DNA of 36,773 bases, from positions 1-36,773 of the forward strand of contig CAYTEO010000027.1 of assembly GCA_964436825.1 (NCBI GenBank), in the 5' to 3' direction. This document shows, piece by piece, positions 24,181 through 32,297 of the stretch; the first letter of the stretch is position 1; each line of letters opens with the position of its first letter. A model generated the notes under the pieces. That model worked only from the letters and a program-made list of their open reading frames with translations. It was not told the origin of the DNA and made no database searches. Source of the stretch: CAYTEO01 sp964436825 (lineage in GTDB: Bacteria > Krumholzibacteriota > Krumholzibacteriia > LZORAL124-64-63). The translations under genes were made by a program, and so were the position numbers.

Positions 24181-26253
24181 TCAGTCGTCGCCCTGCTCAG
24201 CACTGTCCTCCCCCTTGAGATACTTCCCGAACCACGCCAGGTCCCACTCCATCTTGGCCAGCCGGTTGTCGTACTTGGTCAACCCGTGGGGCTCGCCCGG
24301 GTAGACCACCAGCTGGACCGGCACGTGCAGGTAGTTGTGCAGGCCGCGGAACAGGGCCCTGCTGTGGGCGTTGGGCACGCGCGGGTCGGCGCCGCCCACG
24401 TGGATCAGGGTCGGGACGGTCACCCTGTCCAGCTTGTACAGGGGCGAGGCCTTGCGGTAGGCGTCGGGCACCTCCCACGGCAGCCCCTGCATGAAGTTGA
24501 TGACGTGGCCCGGCGTGTCCTCGGTTCCCCACTGGATGACCTGGTCCAGGACGCCGGCGCCGCTGCTGGCCGCCTTGAACAGCTCGGGGTGGCTGGTGAT
24601 CATGGCGTTGGTCAGGAAGCCGCCGTTGCTCCAGCCCATGACGCCGATCCGCTCGGGGTCGGCGATGCCGCGCTCGATCATGGCCCGGACGCCGGTGGCG
24701 ATGTCGGTGACCTCGATCTCGTTCTCCCGCCCGATGAGCTTGGCCAGGAACTCGTCGCCGTACCCCTCGCTGCCGTGGTAGTTGGGGCTGAGCAGCGCGT
24801 AGCCGTTGGCCGGCATCAGCGCCCGGCCGTAGATCCACAGCCGGAAGCGGTCCTTGGTGCTGCTGGTCGGGCCGCCGTGGATCTCGACGATCAGCGGCAG
24901 CGCGCCGTCGCGCTGCGGGTCGTGCCCGGCCGGCAGTTCCAGGATCCCCTGCACGCGGTCGCCATCGGCGCCGGTCCACTCCACCAGGCTGATCTGAGGC
25001 AGGATCCACTGCTCCATGTGCTCGTTGAGGCGGGTCAGACGGCGCTGCTTCCCCTTGCGGGCCAGGTAGAGCTCGCCCACGCGGGTGTGGTCGTCGCGGG
25101 CCAGGACCACGCCCTTGCCGCCGGGCAGCGGGTCGAAGCTCGTGGCCACGATCCCGCCGCCGGCCAGCACGCGGGTCCGACCGCAGCGGCCGTCGCGCAC
25201 GTCACTGGCGGCAAGCACGCGCACGTGCGCCTCGCGCTCGCCCAGGTAGCAGAGGGTCCGGCCGCGATCCAGCCAGCGCAGGTTGCCGGCCAGCGAGACC
25301 TGCTCCGGCCGCGGCAGCTCGGCCAGCTCGACCGTGCCGTCGTCGCGCCACTCGGCCAGCCAGAGCTGGCTGGCGTAGCCGTCGAAGCTGACGCCGTAGG
25401 CCAGGGCCCGGCCGTCCGGCGCCCAGGCCATCTCGGTGATCCAGCCGTGGGGCGACGGGTGGCCGTCGCGCCAGTGCTCGTCGGTGACCGGGGAGACCGC
25501 GCCGGTGGCGGTGTCCAGGACCTCGATGCGCGACCACCCCTCGTTCCAGATCAGGGGACGGTGGGGAGTGACGTGCAGGGCCAGCCGCGTCCCGTCGGGG
25601 GAGAGCTCCATGCCGCGGATCACCCGGTCGGCGTCCAGCAGCTCCCGCTCGCGCCAGGTGTCCAGCTCCAGGACGTGGACGGCGTCGAACTCGTCGACGC
25701 CGGTGCCGTACTCCAGCTTCTGCCACTTCTTCAGCAGGTCGGCGAAGTCGCCGTCGCGGACGGTCTCGGTGGTCGTGTAGTAGAGGCGGTCGCGATCCGG
25801 ATCCAGGGCGAACAGTCCCAGGCCGTCCTCGACACGGGTGACGGCCGTCAGGCCGCTGCCGTCGGGACGGATCCGCCAGACCTGCCGGCTGCCGTCGTGG
25901 GGAGGCTCGTCCTCACCGCGGTCGTCCCGGGCGGTGAAGTAGATCCAGGCCGCGTCGCCGCTCCAGCGCGGGTGGCCGGGACCGGAGAGGTCGAAGGTCA
26001 GCCGCCGCGACGGACCGTCGGGCAGGTCGGTGACCCAGAGCTGGCTCATGCGCCCGCCGCCGGGGCCCTCCCAGCCCGACAGGACCCAGGCGACCCGCTT
26101 GCCGTCGGGGGAGACGGCCGGGCTGCCGGCGTAGCGCAGGGAGAAGTAGTCCTCGGGGACGATGGTGTGGGTCCGCTCGGCGGCCAGCGCCGGCGCGGCG
26201 ACCAGCAGCAGGAGTGCCGCCAGCAGCAGACCGCGGCGCAGTGTTTTCTTCAT
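24181..26253 (-). CDS. Exported S9 prolyl-oligopeptidase-family serine peptidase
   Basis: This 690-aa enzyme has a signal peptide (MKKTLRRG, hydrophobic core, cleavage near APALA) and an N-terminal beta-propeller with TolB/WD40-like strands (AVSPDGKRVAWV, LSPDGTRLALHV). The C-terminal alpha/beta hydrolase domain carries the catalytic triad: Ser542 in GWSNGG, Asp623 in GGADPRVP and His656 in GEPHGL. EIHGGPTSS forms the oxyanion region. This layout is that of acylaminoacyl-peptidase/dipeptidyl-peptidase-like S9 enzymes, here expected in the periplasm. GGAGG precedes the ATG. A promoter-like extended -10 box lies upstream, so it can be transcribed independently of the MOSC gene. Confidence 0.93.
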   Translation of the reverse strand: MKKTLRRGLLLAALLLLVAAPALAAERTHTIVPEDYFSLRYAGSPAVSPDGKRVAWVLSGWEGPGGGRMSQLWVTDLPDGPSRRLTFDLSGPGHPRWSGDAAWIYFTARDDRGEDEPPHDGSRQVWRIRPDGSGLTAVTRVEDGLGLFALDPDRDRLYYTTTETVRDGDFADLLKKWQKLEYGTGVDEFDAVHVLELDTWRERELLDADRVIRGMELSPDGTRLALHVTPHRPLIWNEGWSRIEVLDTATGAVSPVTDEHWRDGHPSPHGWITEMAWAPDGRALAYGVSFDGYASQLWLAEWRDDGTVELAELPRPEQVSLAGNLRWLDRGRTLCYLGEREAHVRVLAASDVRDGRCGRTRVLAGGGIVATSFDPLPGGKGVVLARDDHTRVGELYLARKGKQRRLTRLNEHMEQWILPQISLVEWTGADGDRVQGILELPAGHDPQRDGALPLIVEIHGGPTSSTKDRFRLWIYGRALMPANGYALLSPNYHGSEGYGDEFLAKLIGRENEIEVTDIATGVRAMIERGIADPERIGVMGWSNGGFLTNAMITSHPELFKAASSGAGVLDQVIQWGTEDTPGHVINFMQGLPWEVPDAYRKASPLYKLDRVTVPTLIHVGGADPRVPNAHSRALFRGLHNYLHVPVQLVVYPGEPHGLTKYDNRLAKMEWDLAWFGKYLKGEDSAEQGDD

Positions 26254-26285
26254 GGAGAACCTCCCGGAGAGGGGCCAGGCAGTGA

Positions 26286-26313
26286 CGACGGGCCGGCGGC
26301 GGCCGGCCCGTCG
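26286..26313. promoter_or_regulatory. Hairpin between the MOSC and S9 peptidase genes
   Basis: A perfect 11-bp stem (26286-26296 with 26303-26313) with a CGGCGG loop lies in the 107-base gap. It falls where transcription from the adjacent -10 box would begin. It may therefore terminate MOSC transcripts or act as an operator for the peptidase gene. No T-tract is present. Confidence 0.4.
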
Positions 26314-26315
26314 GG

Positions 26316-26324
26316 AAGATAGCA
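26316..26324 (-). promoter_or_regulatory. Extended -10 box for the S9 peptidase gene
   Basis: The - strand reads TGCTATCTT, an extended -10 pattern (TGN plus 4 of 6 matches), 62 bases before the ATG. The best -35 candidate 17 bases upstream, TTCCCC, is weak, as is common with extended -10 promoters. Confidence 0.35.
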
Positions 26325-26360
26325 CGCCGCGCGGGGCCGGGGAAACCGGGCCTGCCGGGT

Positions 26361-27110
26361 CTAGAGCGGCACCACCGGGTCTCCCGTCCGCACCCGGCCC
26401 CCGTCGCGGGGCGCCAGCAGGATACCGAAGTCGGGCCGGCCGCCGCGCAGCTCCCGCAGGCCGTCCAGGATCGCCGGCTCGCGCTCGCCGCTGTCGGGAT
26501 CGACGGTGATCATGGGGCAGCGCGGGCACGGCTTCAGGACGTCGCAGACGACCTCGCCGACGCGGACGGCGGTCCACGTCTCCTCCTCCCACGGTGCGGT
26601 GGTGTCGACCACCAGGTTGGCCCGGAAGCGGGCCATGGCCAGCGGCCGGCCCAGGTGCTCGGCCAGGGCGGCCAGCGACGCGGTGCCGGTCAGCAGCAGC
26701 GGCGCGCCGCCGGGCTCCTCCCCGGCGGGCAGGTGGAGCAGCCGGACCGGCTCGCCCAGCAGGTCGGAGAACCAGGTGTCGGTCTCGGGGCCGGCGGCCA
26801 GGGCGGTGACGGAGCGGCCCTTGATCGCGATCTCGACCCGCTCGGCGTCCGGTCCCGGGACGGGGACCGCCAGCGGCGGCGGGCCGTCGTCGCAGGCCAG
26901 CTGCAGCCCGCCGCCGGGCGGCAGGGAGGGACGGAGCCGGACCAGGTCGGGCCTGTCGCGCAGGGTGACGCCGCTGCCGTCGGGCCGCACCAGCAGCCAG
27001 CGGCGGTCGCCGGGCAGGCCGGTGGCCGTCATCCCGGATTCGGCCAGGGGGATCCCCGGGGCGGACTTCAGGGGGTGGACGACGATCTGTCGCAGGGTGC
27101 GCTCGCTCAA
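26361..27110 (-). CDS. MOSC-domain protein of the YcbX/mARC type
   Basis: The 249-aa protein has an N-terminal MOSC beta-barrel domain (IVVHPLKSAPGIPL, GLPGDRRWLLVRPDG) and a C-terminal MOSC domain with RFRANLVVDTTAPWEEETW, the family's CPRCPMITVDPDSG and TGDPVVPL. Relatives bind molybdenum cofactor and reduce N-hydroxylated compounds. No additional Cys is seen after CPRC where mARC proteins have a conserved Cys, and no ferredoxin domain is fused, so activity is uncertain. The TTG start at 27110 is chosen because GGGAGG lies just upstream. The in-frame ATG at 27149 lies upstream of the -10 box and so would not be in the transcript. Confidence 0.85.
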   Translation of the reverse strand: MSERTLRQIVVHPLKSAPGIPLAESGMTATGLPGDRRWLLVRPDGSGVTLRDRPDLVRLRPSLPPGGGLQLACDDGPPPLAVPVPGPDAERVEIAIKGRSVTALAAGPETDTWFSDLLGEPVRLLHLPAGEEPGGAPLLLTGTASLAALAEHLGRPLAMARFRANLVVDTTAPWEEETWTAVRVGEVVCDVLKPCPRCPMITVDPDSGEREPAILDGLRELRGGRPDFGILLAPRDGGRVRTGDPVVPL

Positions 27111-27139
27111 CGCTGCCTCCCGGTTGGTGGTCGGGCGGG

Positions 27140-27168
27140 ATGCTAGCATCCTGTCCCCGCCGGGACAA
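27140..27168 (-). promoter_or_regulatory. Promoter of the MOSC gene
   Basis: The - strand has TTGTCC (27168-27163) and TAGCAT (27145-27140), each 4 of 6 matches, separated by 17 bases. A start about 7 bases after the -10 box leaves a leader of roughly 20-25 bases before the TTG start codon at 27110. Confidence 0.45.
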
Positions 27169-27179
27169 CCGGTCCGGAG

Positions 27180-27207
27180 TTGCATTCCCGCCGAACGGGG
27201 ATATGGT
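27180..27207 (+). promoter_or_regulatory. Candidate promoter of the OB-fold lipoprotein gene
   Basis: TTGCAT (27180-27185) and TATGGT (27202-27207) are 16 bases apart, and the -10 box ends 44 bases before the ATG. The -35 match is weak (3 of 6). It is divergent from the MOSC promoter. Confidence 0.35.
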
Positions 27208-27251
27208 TGTCGCGACGGGCACCGACATCCATCACCTGCGGAGGAAATGCG

Positions 27252-28040
27252 ATGATTCGAACGATCCTGTGGACGCTGACGGCGATCGCCCTGCTGGCCC
27301 TGGCCGGATGCCGCGGCGAGCAGACCGAGGACCAGGCCGCTGCCTGGCAGCAGAAGGCCAGCCAGGTGGCCGAGCAGGCCACGACCATGCCCGCCGGCCG
27401 CGGCGACGCCGCCGAGGGCCCGGCCGGAAAGATCCTCGAGACCATGAACTCCGGCGGCTACACCTACGTGAAGCTCGAGACCGACCAGGGCGAGATCTGG
27501 GCCGCCGGCCCCGAGACCGAGGGGCTGCAGGTGGGTGACCAGGTGGTCCTGGCCGGGGCGATGCTGATGAAGGACTTCCAGGCCAAGTCCCTGGACCGGA
27601 CCTTCGACCAGATCTACTTCGCCTCCGGCATCCACCGGCCCGGCGAGGCGACCGCCGCCGAGGTCCAGGACGCCGTCGCCTCGGCCCACGCCAATCTCGT
27701 GGTCAACGACGCGGGGGTCGACTTCTCCGGCCTGACCGTTCCCGATGGCGGCGTGCGGATCGCCGACATCCACGGCCGCAAGGCGGAGCTGTCGGGCAAG
27801 ACCGTCCTGTTCCGCGGCAAGGTCGTCAAGTACACGCCGGCGGTCATGGGCAAGAACTGGCTGCACGTCCAGGACGGCTCGGCCGAGGGCGCGGCCGGCG
27901 ACATCACCGTCACGACGACCGCCTCGGCCCAGGTCGGCCAGACCGTCCTGGTGCGCGGCACCCTGGCCGTGGACAAGGACTTCGGCGCCGGGTACCGTTA
28001 CGACGTCATCGTCGAGGACGCCGACGTCACCGTCGAGTGA
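27252..28040 (+). CDS. Lipoprotein with OB-fold-like repeats, NrfJ-like
   Basis: A 262-aa envelope lipoprotein: signal MIRTILWTLTAIALLALAGC with Cys20 in the lipobox, then a Gln/Ala-rich linker. The segment GKILETMNSGGYTYVKLETD, followed by IWAAGPETEGLQVGDQVVLAG (about residues 66-120), resembles the small OB-fold-like domain of NrfJ and related redox-associated proteins. A second similar unit, LSGKTVLFRGKVVKYTPAV, then WLHVQDGS and QTVLVRGTLAVDKDF (about 175-255), looks like a duplicated OB-type barrel. Function is unknown; a role near envelope redox enzymes is only suggested by the resemblance. GAGGAAAT precedes the ATG at 27252, chosen over 27180 because it creates the lipobox. Confidence 0.8.
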   Translation: MIRTILWTLTAIALLALAGCRGEQTEDQAAAWQQKASQVAEQATTMPAGRGDAAEGPAGKILETMNSGGYTYVKLETDQGEIWAAGPETEGLQVGDQVVLAGAMLMKDFQAKSLDRTFDQIYFASGIHRPGEATAAEVQDAVASAHANLVVNDAGVDFSGLTVPDGGVRIADIHGRKAELSGKTVLFRGKVVKYTPAVMGKNWLHVQDGSAEGAAGDITVTTTASAQVGQTVLVRGTLAVDKDFGAGYRYDVIVEDADVTVE

Positions 28041-28066
28041 CGCCGCCGACAGGCACGGGAACGGCA

Positions 28067-28097
28067 ACGGGCGGGCCGCCGCGGCGGGCCCGCCCGT
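28067..28097. terminator. Hairpin between the lipoprotein gene and dinB
   Basis: An 11-bp perfect stem (28067-28077 with 28087-28097) with a self-complementary GC loop lies 26 bases after the lipoprotein stop and 20 bases before the dinB start. It has no T-tract. It may attenuate readthrough or form part of the dinB leader. Confidence 0.4.
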
Positions 28098-28116
28098 CGC
28101 CGTCGGGGGGTGAGCG

Positions 28117-29292
28117 ATGGCCGACCGGACCATCATCCACGTGGACATGGACGCCTTCTACGCGTCGGTGGAGGTGCTGGACGACCCGCGCCTGCGCGGC
28201 CGTCCCGTGATCGTCGGCGGCACCCCCGAGGGGCGCGGCGTCGTGGCTGCGGCCAGCTACGAGGCCCGCCGCTACGGTGTCCACTCGGCCATGAGCGCCG
28301 CCCGGGCGCGCCGGCTCTGCCCCGACGGCGTCTTCCTGCGTCCCCGTCCGGCCCGCTACCTGGAGATCTCCCGCCGTGTCTTCGCCCTCTTCCAGGAGGT
28401 CACCCCCCTGGTCGAACCGCTGTCCATCGACGAGGCCTTCCTGGACGTCACCGGCAGCCGGGATCTGCTGGGCGACGGGACGGCCATCGCCCGTGCCCTG
28501 AAGCGGCGGATCCGCGAGACCGTGGGCCTGGTCGCCTCGGTCGGGGTGGCACCCAACAAGTTCCTGGCCAAGCTGGCCTCGGACCTGGAGAAGCCGGACG
28601 GGCTGGTGGTCGTGCCGCCGGACGGGGTGCGCGGGTTCCTCGACCCGCTGCCTGTCGAGCGGCTGTGGGGGGTGGGGAAGCGGACCGCCGCGACGCTGAG
28701 GGACCTCGGCCTGCGGACGGTCGCCGACCTGCGACGGGCCGACGCCGACATGCTGCGCCGCCGCCTGGGCGACCACGCCGCCCTGCGGCTGCAGGCCCTG
28801 GCGCGGGGCGAGGACGACAGGCCCGTGGTCACCGACCGCGAGGCCAGGTCCATCGGCAACGAGGTGACCTTCGCCGAGGACATCGCCGACGCCGCCGAGC
28901 TGGTCGCCGTCGCGGACGGGCTGTCGGCCAAGGTGGCCTGGCGGCTGCGCCGGGCGGGACTGCTGGCCGCCGTCGTGCAGCTCAAGGCCCGCTATCCCGA
29001 CTTCACCACCGTGACGCGGCGGCTCGCCCTGCCCCGGCCCACCGACCTGACCACCGAGGTGCGGGACGCCGCCCGCCTGCTGCTGCAACAGCGGCTGGGA
29101 CGGCGCGGGCGACCGCTGCGGCTGCTGGGGGTGACGGCGCAGCAGCTTTCCCGGGCCGCCGTCCAGCCCGAGCTGTTCGCCGATCCCCGCACCGAGCGCC
29201 AGCGGGAGCTGGACCGGCTGCTGGACGCCGCCCGGGAGCGCTTCGGGGAGGGGTCGCTCACACGGGGGGTGCGGCGGAAGGACGGGCGGTAG
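28117..29292 (+). CDS. dinB: DNA polymerase IV (Y-family translesion polymerase)
   Basis: This 391-aa polymerase bypasses DNA lesions. IIHVDMDAFYASVEV supplies the metal-binding Asp10 and Asp12; AASYEARRYGVHSAM and PLSIDEAFLDVTGS (Asp105, Glu106) complete the active site. GVAPNKFLAKLASDLEKP and the helix-hairpin-helix WGVGKRTAATLRDLG belong to the palm and thumb, followed by the little-finger domain. The length is slightly above the E. coli enzyme (351 aa), with a charged C-terminal tail but no clear beta-clamp motif that I can identify. A G-rich ribosome binding site precedes the ATG. No LexA box was recognised upstream. Confidence 0.96.
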   Translation: MADRTIIHVDMDAFYASVEVLDDPRLRGRPVIVGGTPEGRGVVAAASYEARRYGVHSAMSAARARRLCPDGVFLRPRPARYLEISRRVFALFQEVTPLVEPLSIDEAFLDVTGSRDLLGDGTAIARALKRRIRETVGLVASVGVAPNKFLAKLASDLEKPDGLVVVPPDGVRGFLDPLPVERLWGVGKRTAATLRDLGLRTVADLRRADADMLRRRLGDHAALRLQALARGEDDRPVVTDREARSIGNEVTFAEDIADAAELVAVADGLSAKVAWRLRRAGLLAAVVQLKARYPDFTTVTRRLALPRPTDLTTEVRDAARLLLQQRLGRRGRPLRLLGVTAQQLSRAAVQPELFADPRTERQRELDRLLDAARERFGEGSLTRGVRRKDGR

Positions 29293-29316
29293 GGCTCTGC
29301 AGGGACCGGACGGTGT

Positions 29317-29478
29317 GATCGCAGGGAGCCGCAAGGAAAAGGACCGATCCGGCGTCGAGTCCGGGGAGGGACACGGGCCTCTTCCGGGCGCCTCGCGCAG
29401 CGCGAAGCCCGGAAGAGGCCCGTGTCCCTCCCCGGGTCTCCGGCAGCTGGGTCCTTTTCCTTGCGGCTCCCCGCGATC
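29317..29478. repeat. 162-bp two-tier near-perfect palindrome
   Basis: Outer arms of 29 bases (29317-29345 and 29450-29478) pair with one mismatch. Inner arms of 29 bases (29361-29389 and 29407-29435) pair perfectly. The 15- and 14-base segments between the tiers do not pair fully, and the 17-base centre itself contains a TCGCG/CGCGA stem. The element fills most of the gap between dinB and the next operon. It could form a cruciform in DNA or a very long hairpin in RNA. A T-rich run (GGTCCTTTTCC) lies within the right outer arm. Possible roles are a bidirectional terminator, a palindromic intergenic repeat or a miniature mobile element. No target-site duplication is evident at its edges. Confidence 0.9.
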
Positions 29479-29509
29479 TCCCCGATGATGCCGCCCGAGG
29501 AGGAATGCC

Positions 29510-30004
29510 ATGCGCAAGACGATCATCGGTGTGATGGGCGGCAACAACGCCTCTGCGCAGGCCTGCCGGGACGCCTACGAGCTGGGCCGGCTCATCGCGC
29601 GCAACGGCTGGGTGCTGCTCAACGGCGGCAAGCCGAACGGGATCATGGACGCCTCGGCCCGCGGCGCCCGGGAGGCCGGCGGGCTGACCGTGGGCGTGCT
29701 GTTCGACGCCGACCCCGCCCTGGCCAGCGAGCACCTGGACATCGTCATCCCCACCGGCATGGGGGCGGCCCGCAACGTGGTCAACGTCCTGGCCAGCGAC
29801 GTCGTCGTGGCCTGCGAGGGCAGCGGCGGGACCATGTCGGAGATCGCCATGGCCCTGCGCTTCCGCAAGCGCGTGGTCCTGCTGGGGTTCGATCCCGGGG
29901 CGGCCTTCCTGGACCGCTGCGGCGAGGGCGTCTGGAGCCTGGCCGCCACCCCCGCCGAGGCCGTGGCCCAGGTCAAGGCCTGGCTCGAGCGGTCGACGAC
30001 CTGA
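29510..30004 (+). CDS. LOG-like Rossmann protein of the TIGR00725 type
   Basis: A 164-aa single-domain protein with the SLOG-type Rossmann fold. IIGVMGGNNAS at the N-terminus, LNGGKPNGIMDASARGARE and the nucleotide-loop equivalent CEGSGGTMSEIAMAL fit the TIGR00725/molybdenum-cofactor-carrier-like group more than the PGGxGTxxE cytokinin-riboside LOG enzymes, whose motif is altered here. Its ligand is unknown, probably a nucleotide. GAGGAGG precedes the ATG. It ends two bases before the asparagine-synthetase gene, so it heads that operon. The palindrome lies 31 bases upstream, leaving little room for a separate promoter. Confidence 0.8.
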   Translation: MRKTIIGVMGGNNASAQACRDAYELGRLIARNGWVLLNGGKPNGIMDASARGAREAGGLTVGVLFDADPALASEHLDIVIPTGMGAARNVVNVLASDVVVACEGSGGTMSEIAMALRFRKRVVLLGFDPGAAFLDRCGEGVWSLAATPAEAVAQVKAWLERSTT

Positions 30005-30006
30005 CC

Positions 30007-32037
30007 ATGTGCGGGATCTGTGGAGCCATCGCCCTGGAGGGGCCGCTGCGGTTGCCGGCCGGCGCCGCGGAGCGGGCCATCGGCAGCCTGCGCCACCGTG
30101 GCTCCGACGAGTACGGGGCGTGGCGGGACGGGCGGGTCTGGCTGGGACACGCCCGGCTGAGCATCATCGACCTGCGCAGCGGCCAGCAACCGCTGGGAAG
30201 CGCCGACGGGCAGGTGCAGGTCACCTTCAACGGTGAGATCTTCAACTACATCGAGCTGCGCGACGAGCTGCGCGGCCTGGGACATGCGTTCCGGACCGAC
30301 TCGGACACCGAGGTCATCGTCGCGGCCTACCGCCAGTGGGGGATCTCCTGCCTGGACCGCTTCAACGGGCAGTTCGCCCTGGCCCTCTACGACGCGCCGC
30401 GGCGGCGGGTGGTGCTGGCCCGCGACCGCTTCGGGATCCGGCCCCTCTACTGGGCCCGCCACGGCGATGTGCTGCTGTTCGGTTCGGAGATCAAGGCCCT
30501 GGGCGCCTGGCCCGGCTTCGCGCTCAGGTTCGATCCCACCTCGCTGCAGGAGATCTTCACCTACTGGGTGACGATCTCCCCGGCGACCCCCTTCCACGGC
30601 GTCGAGCAGCTGCCGGCCGGCCACTTCCTGACCGTCGACCTGGGCGGCGGCAACCGCCGGGCGGAGATCACGCCGCACCGCTACTGGTACCCGCGTTTCC
30701 TGCCCGCGGCGGAGGACCACCGCTTCGTCGGCCGCGAGGAGGCACGCCGGATGGCGCGCGCGGTGCGCGAGAAGCTGGCCGAGGCCACCATCCTGCGCCT
30801 GCGGGCCGACGTGCCGGTGGGGGCGTACCTGTCGGGCGGGCTGGACTCGTCGGCCACCGCGGCGCTGGTGTGCAGCGAGACCGACCGGGCGCTGAAGACC
30901 TTCTCGGTCGGCTTCACCGATGCCGCCTACGACGAGACCCGCTGGCAGCAGATCATGGCCCGCCACCTGGGGACCGACCACCAGATGATCCGCGTCGGCG
31001 ACCGGGACATCGCCACCTCCTTCCCGCGGGTCGTCTGGCACGCCGAGACGCCGCTGCTGCGCACCGCCCCGGCGCCGCTGTACGCCCTGTCGAGCCTGGT
31101 CCAGGCCCAGGGCTACAAGGTGGTCCTGACCGGCGAGGGGGCCGACGAGGTCTTCTGCGGCTACAACATCTTCCGCGAGGCCAAGGTGCGGGCCTTCTGG
31201 GCGCGCGACCCGGGCTCGCCGCGCCGGCCGCTGCTGCTGACCCGGCTCTACCCGTACCTGAAGCAGTCGCCGCCCGCCTTCCTGGCCCGCTTCTACGGCC
31301 AGGGGCTGGACCGGCCCGACGAGCCGCTCTTCTCCCACCGGCCGCGGTGGCAGAACACCGCGGGCCTGCTCGGCTTCCTGGACCCGGAGCTGCAGGCGGC
31401 GCCGCGGGCCGCGGCGGCGGAGCAGCGGCTGCTCGATTCCCTGCCGCCCGAGTTCGCCGAGTGGGGACCGGTGGCCCGGGCCCAGTACCTGGAGATGACC
31501 ACCTTCCTGTCCGGCTACCTGCTGACCTCCCAGGGGGACCGGATGCTCATGGGGCACACCGTCGAGGGACGGTTCCCCTTCCTGGACCACGAGCTGGCCG
31601 AGCTGGCCGGGTCGCTGCCGGCGGCGGCGAAGCTGGCCGGGCTGGAGGAAAAGGCTTTACTGAAACAGGCCGTCGCCGATCTGTTGCCCCGGGAGATCGT
31701 CACCCGTCCCAAGCAGCCGTACCGCGCCCCCGACAGCTCCAGCTTCATGGTGGGAGCGGGGGCGGAGCTGGTCCGCGACCTGCTGTCGCCCGAGTCGGTG
31801 GCCGAGACCGGGCTGCTGCAACCAGGCCGCGTCTCCGGCCTGCTGCGCAAGTGGGAGGCGGGCAAGCTGACCGGCGCGCGGGACAACATGGCGTTCGTCG
31901 GCCTGCTGAGCGCGCAGCTGCTGGCGCGACAGTTCGGCGAGGCCTTCGAGCGGCACGTCAGGCTGACCACCCTGCCGCCCGGCGCCGTCGCCTGGCGCGG
32001 CGGCACGACACCGGACGATCCACCGTCCGCACCGTGA
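30007..32037 (+). CDS. Glutamine-dependent asparagine-synthetase-family amidotransferase
   Basis: The 676-aa enzyme has a class II glutaminase domain (MCGICGAIAL with catalytic Cys2; LRHRGSDEYG; FNGEIFNYIELRDEL) and an ATP-dependent synthetase domain with the PP-loop YLSGGLDSS (from Ser276), FSVGFTDAAYDET, LTGEGADEVFCGYN and GRFPFLDHEL. The family transfers ammonia from glutamine to a carboxylate activated as an acyl-AMP. The gene could make asparagine, but it is longer than E. coli AsnB (about 550 aa). It is immediately followed, 11 bases later, by an acyl carrier protein and an acyl ligase, so amidation of another substrate is plausible. It starts two bases after the LOG-like gene. Confidence 0.93.
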   Translation: MCGICGAIALEGPLRLPAGAAERAIGSLRHRGSDEYGAWRDGRVWLGHARLSIIDLRSGQQPLGSADGQVQVTFNGEIFNYIELRDELRGLGHAFRTDSDTEVIVAAYRQWGISCLDRFNGQFALALYDAPRRRVVLARDRFGIRPLYWARHGDVLLFGSEIKALGAWPGFALRFDPTSLQEIFTYWVTISPATPFHGVEQLPAGHFLTVDLGGGNRRAEITPHRYWYPRFLPAAEDHRFVGREEARRMARAVREKLAEATILRLRADVPVGAYLSGGLDSSATAALVCSETDRALKTFSVGFTDAAYDETRWQQIMARHLGTDHQMIRVGDRDIATSFPRVVWHAETPLLRTAPAPLYALSSLVQAQGYKVVLTGEGADEVFCGYNIFREAKVRAFWARDPGSPRRPLLLTRLYPYLKQSPPAFLARFYGQGLDRPDEPLFSHRPRWQNTAGLLGFLDPELQAAPRAAAAEQRLLDSLPPEFAEWGPVARAQYLEMTTFLSGYLLTSQGDRMLMGHTVEGRFPFLDHELAELAGSLPAAAKLAGLEEKALLKQAVADLLPREIVTRPKQPYRAPDSSSFMVGAGAELVRDLLSPESVAETGLLQPGRVSGLLRKWEAGKLTGARDNMAFVGLLSAQLLARQFGEAFERHVRLTTLPPGAVAWRGGTTPDDPPSAP

Positions 32038-32048
32038 TAGGAGCGTAG

Positions 32049-32297
32049 ATGGAGCTGAAGGAACAGATCCGCGGGTTCATCGTCGAGAACTTCCTGTTCG
32101 GCGACGCCGCGCCGTTGCAGGACGATGCCATGTCCCTGCTGGACAACGGGATCATGGATTCGGTCGGCGTCATGGAGCTGGTCGCCTTCCTCGAGGGCGA
32201 GCTGGGGGTCGAGGTGGCGGACGACGAGCTGGTGCCCGAGAACCTGGACTCGGTGGACAACCTCGTCGCCTTCGTCACGCGCAAGCGGGGTGGCTGA
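32049..32297 (+). CDS. Free-standing acyl carrier protein
   Basis: An 82-aa acidic carrier protein. Ser38 in NGIMDSVGVMELVAFLEGEL is the predicted 4'-phosphopantetheine attachment site (DSxxxxEL in place of the DSL of fatty-acid ACP). DELVPENLDSVDNLVAFV matches helix III-IV of D-alanyl-carrier/PKS-NRPS-type carriers. It is unlikely to be the housekeeping AcpP, which normally sits in a fab cluster. The TGA overlaps the ligase ATG (TGATG), tying the two together. Confidence 0.93.
   Translation: MELKEQIRGFIVENFLFGDAAPLQDDAMSLLDNGIMDSVGVMELVAFLEGELGVEVADDELVPENLDSVDNLVAFVTRKRGG

Noticed and set aside
29317..29478. Palindrome considered as an insertion sequence end or a non-coding RNA gene
   Set aside because: There is no transposase, no flanking direct repeat and no recognised RNA family. 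It is reported only as a palindromic repeat.
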